DNA from: Flavobacteriales bacterium
GTDB taxonomy: Bacteria; Bacteroidota; Bacteroidia; Flavobacteriales; Flavobacteriaceae
Assembly (NCBI GenBank): GCA_015494775.1
Contig: WGAP01000080.1
Span: 1-6,582, forward strand
Direction: 5' to 3'
Length of the DNA stretch: 6,582 nucleotides
The translations under genes were made by a program, and so were the position numbers. This document shows positions 6,382 to 6,582 of the stretch, one piece after another; position 1 is the stretch's first letter, and the number at the start of each line of letters is the position of its first letter. The notes beneath the pieces were generated by a model that saw only the letters and a program-made list of their open reading frames with translations, was not told the DNA's origin and made no database searches.

Positions 6382-6489
6382 GGCGGCTGAGTGCTGCGAA
6401 CGTAGTGAGCAGTGTATCGAAGCCCCGGCCGTCCGGTCATTTCGATACAATTTTTGCTTCGCAAAAATCACTCAATGACCTACAAAACA
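6382..6489. repeat. Repeat unit 3 (108 bp, second loop type)
   Basis: The central loop is replaced by CCCCGGCCGTCCGGTCAT, so the main arms pair over nine bases only. This version gains GGTCATT (6435-6441), which can pair with AATGACC (6474-6480) across the ATTTTTGC hairpin. The junction palindrome has one change (CAGGCGGCTG). Confidence 0.9.
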
Positions 6490-6582
6490 GGCGCCTGAGT
6501 GCTGCGAACGCAGTGAGCAGTGTATCGAAGCCCCGGCCGTCCGGTCATTTCGATACAATTTTTGCTTCGCAAAATCACTCAA
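6490..6582. repeat. Repeat unit 4 (incomplete at the window edge, 93 bp visible)
   Basis: It is almost identical to unit 3 and has the same loop type. Differences are the restored GGCGCC start, GCAGTG in place of GTAGTG, and one A fewer in the hairpin (GCAAAAT). It stops at CACTCAA, so the array probably continues beyond the window. Confidence 0.88.

Larger units (their letters stand above)
6158..6582. repeat. Array of four 108-113 bp structured repeats, cut by the window edge
   Basis: Four head-to-tail units begin at 6158, 6269, 6382 and 6490, each with GGCGCCTGAGTGCTGCG or a close variant. Every unit has the same order of inverted elements: TGAGTG pairing with CACTCA near the end, CTGC with GCAG, TGTATCGAA with TTCGATACA, and the hairpin ATTTTTGC-TTC-GCAAAAAT, followed by AATGACCTACAAAACA. 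Outer parts are nearly identical between units, while the loop between the TGTATCGAA arms exists in two versions. Short open frames across the array only reflect the repeats. The strand and function are unknown; it resembles intergenic palindromic repeat families common in Bacteroidota. Confidence 0.92.

Noticed and set aside
5985..6390. Short open frames on both strands (about 109 and 123 codons) in the repeat region
   Set aside because: They run through the repeat array, their peptides merely repeat with it, and unit lengths of 111, 113 and 108 bp do not preserve frame.
6158..6582. CRISPR array
   Set aside because: Units are about 110 bp with internal palindromes, no short constant repeat alternating with unique spacers, and no cas genes nearby.

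Overview
The window looks like chromosomal DNA of a Bacteroidota bacterium. The evidence is a family S46 dipeptidyl peptidase, a DUF4369-type lipoprotein, export signals ending in A-Q, no Shine-Dalgarno sequences before the genes, and several boxes matching the Bacteroidota promoter element TAnnTTTG. Genus cannot be read from the sequence. Genes are moderately GC-rich and the gaps between them are AT-rich.

Layout. Positions 1-3349 hold three genes on the minus strand. In transcription order they are an Asp/Glu-type dipeptidyl peptidase (DPP11-like, 1187-3349), a secreted c-type cytochrome that overlaps it by four bases (465-1190), and the 5' part of a gene for a secreted helical protein resembling the PilJ/NarX sensor module (1-386, running off the left edge). 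Positions 3434-5941 hold three genes on the plus strand: a polytopic DUF819-family membrane protein (3434-4744), a DUF4369-like lipoprotein without the usual thioredoxin domain (4779-5480), and a DUF4442 hotdog-fold protein (5483-5941). An 84-bp AT-rich gap separates the two divergent groups.

Positions 5942-6582 contain no credible gene. They hold a possible terminator hairpin, a short 7-mer tandem repeat, about 180 bp of unremarkable sequence, and from 6158 to the right edge a head-to-tail array of four (the last incomplete) 108-113 bp units built from nested inverted repeats. The array is the least explained part of the window.

How the genes may work together. The peptidase should release dipeptides with Asp or Glu in the second position from peptides in the periplasm. 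The cytochrome is probably translationally coupled to it and acts in the same compartment. The divergent DUF819 membrane protein could be a transporter, but nothing in the sequence gives its substrate. The lipoprotein and the hotdog protein form a tight two-gene unit with a good candidate promoter of their own. No complete new defence or mobile system is visible; the most unusual items are the structured repeat array and the peptidase-cytochrome coupling.
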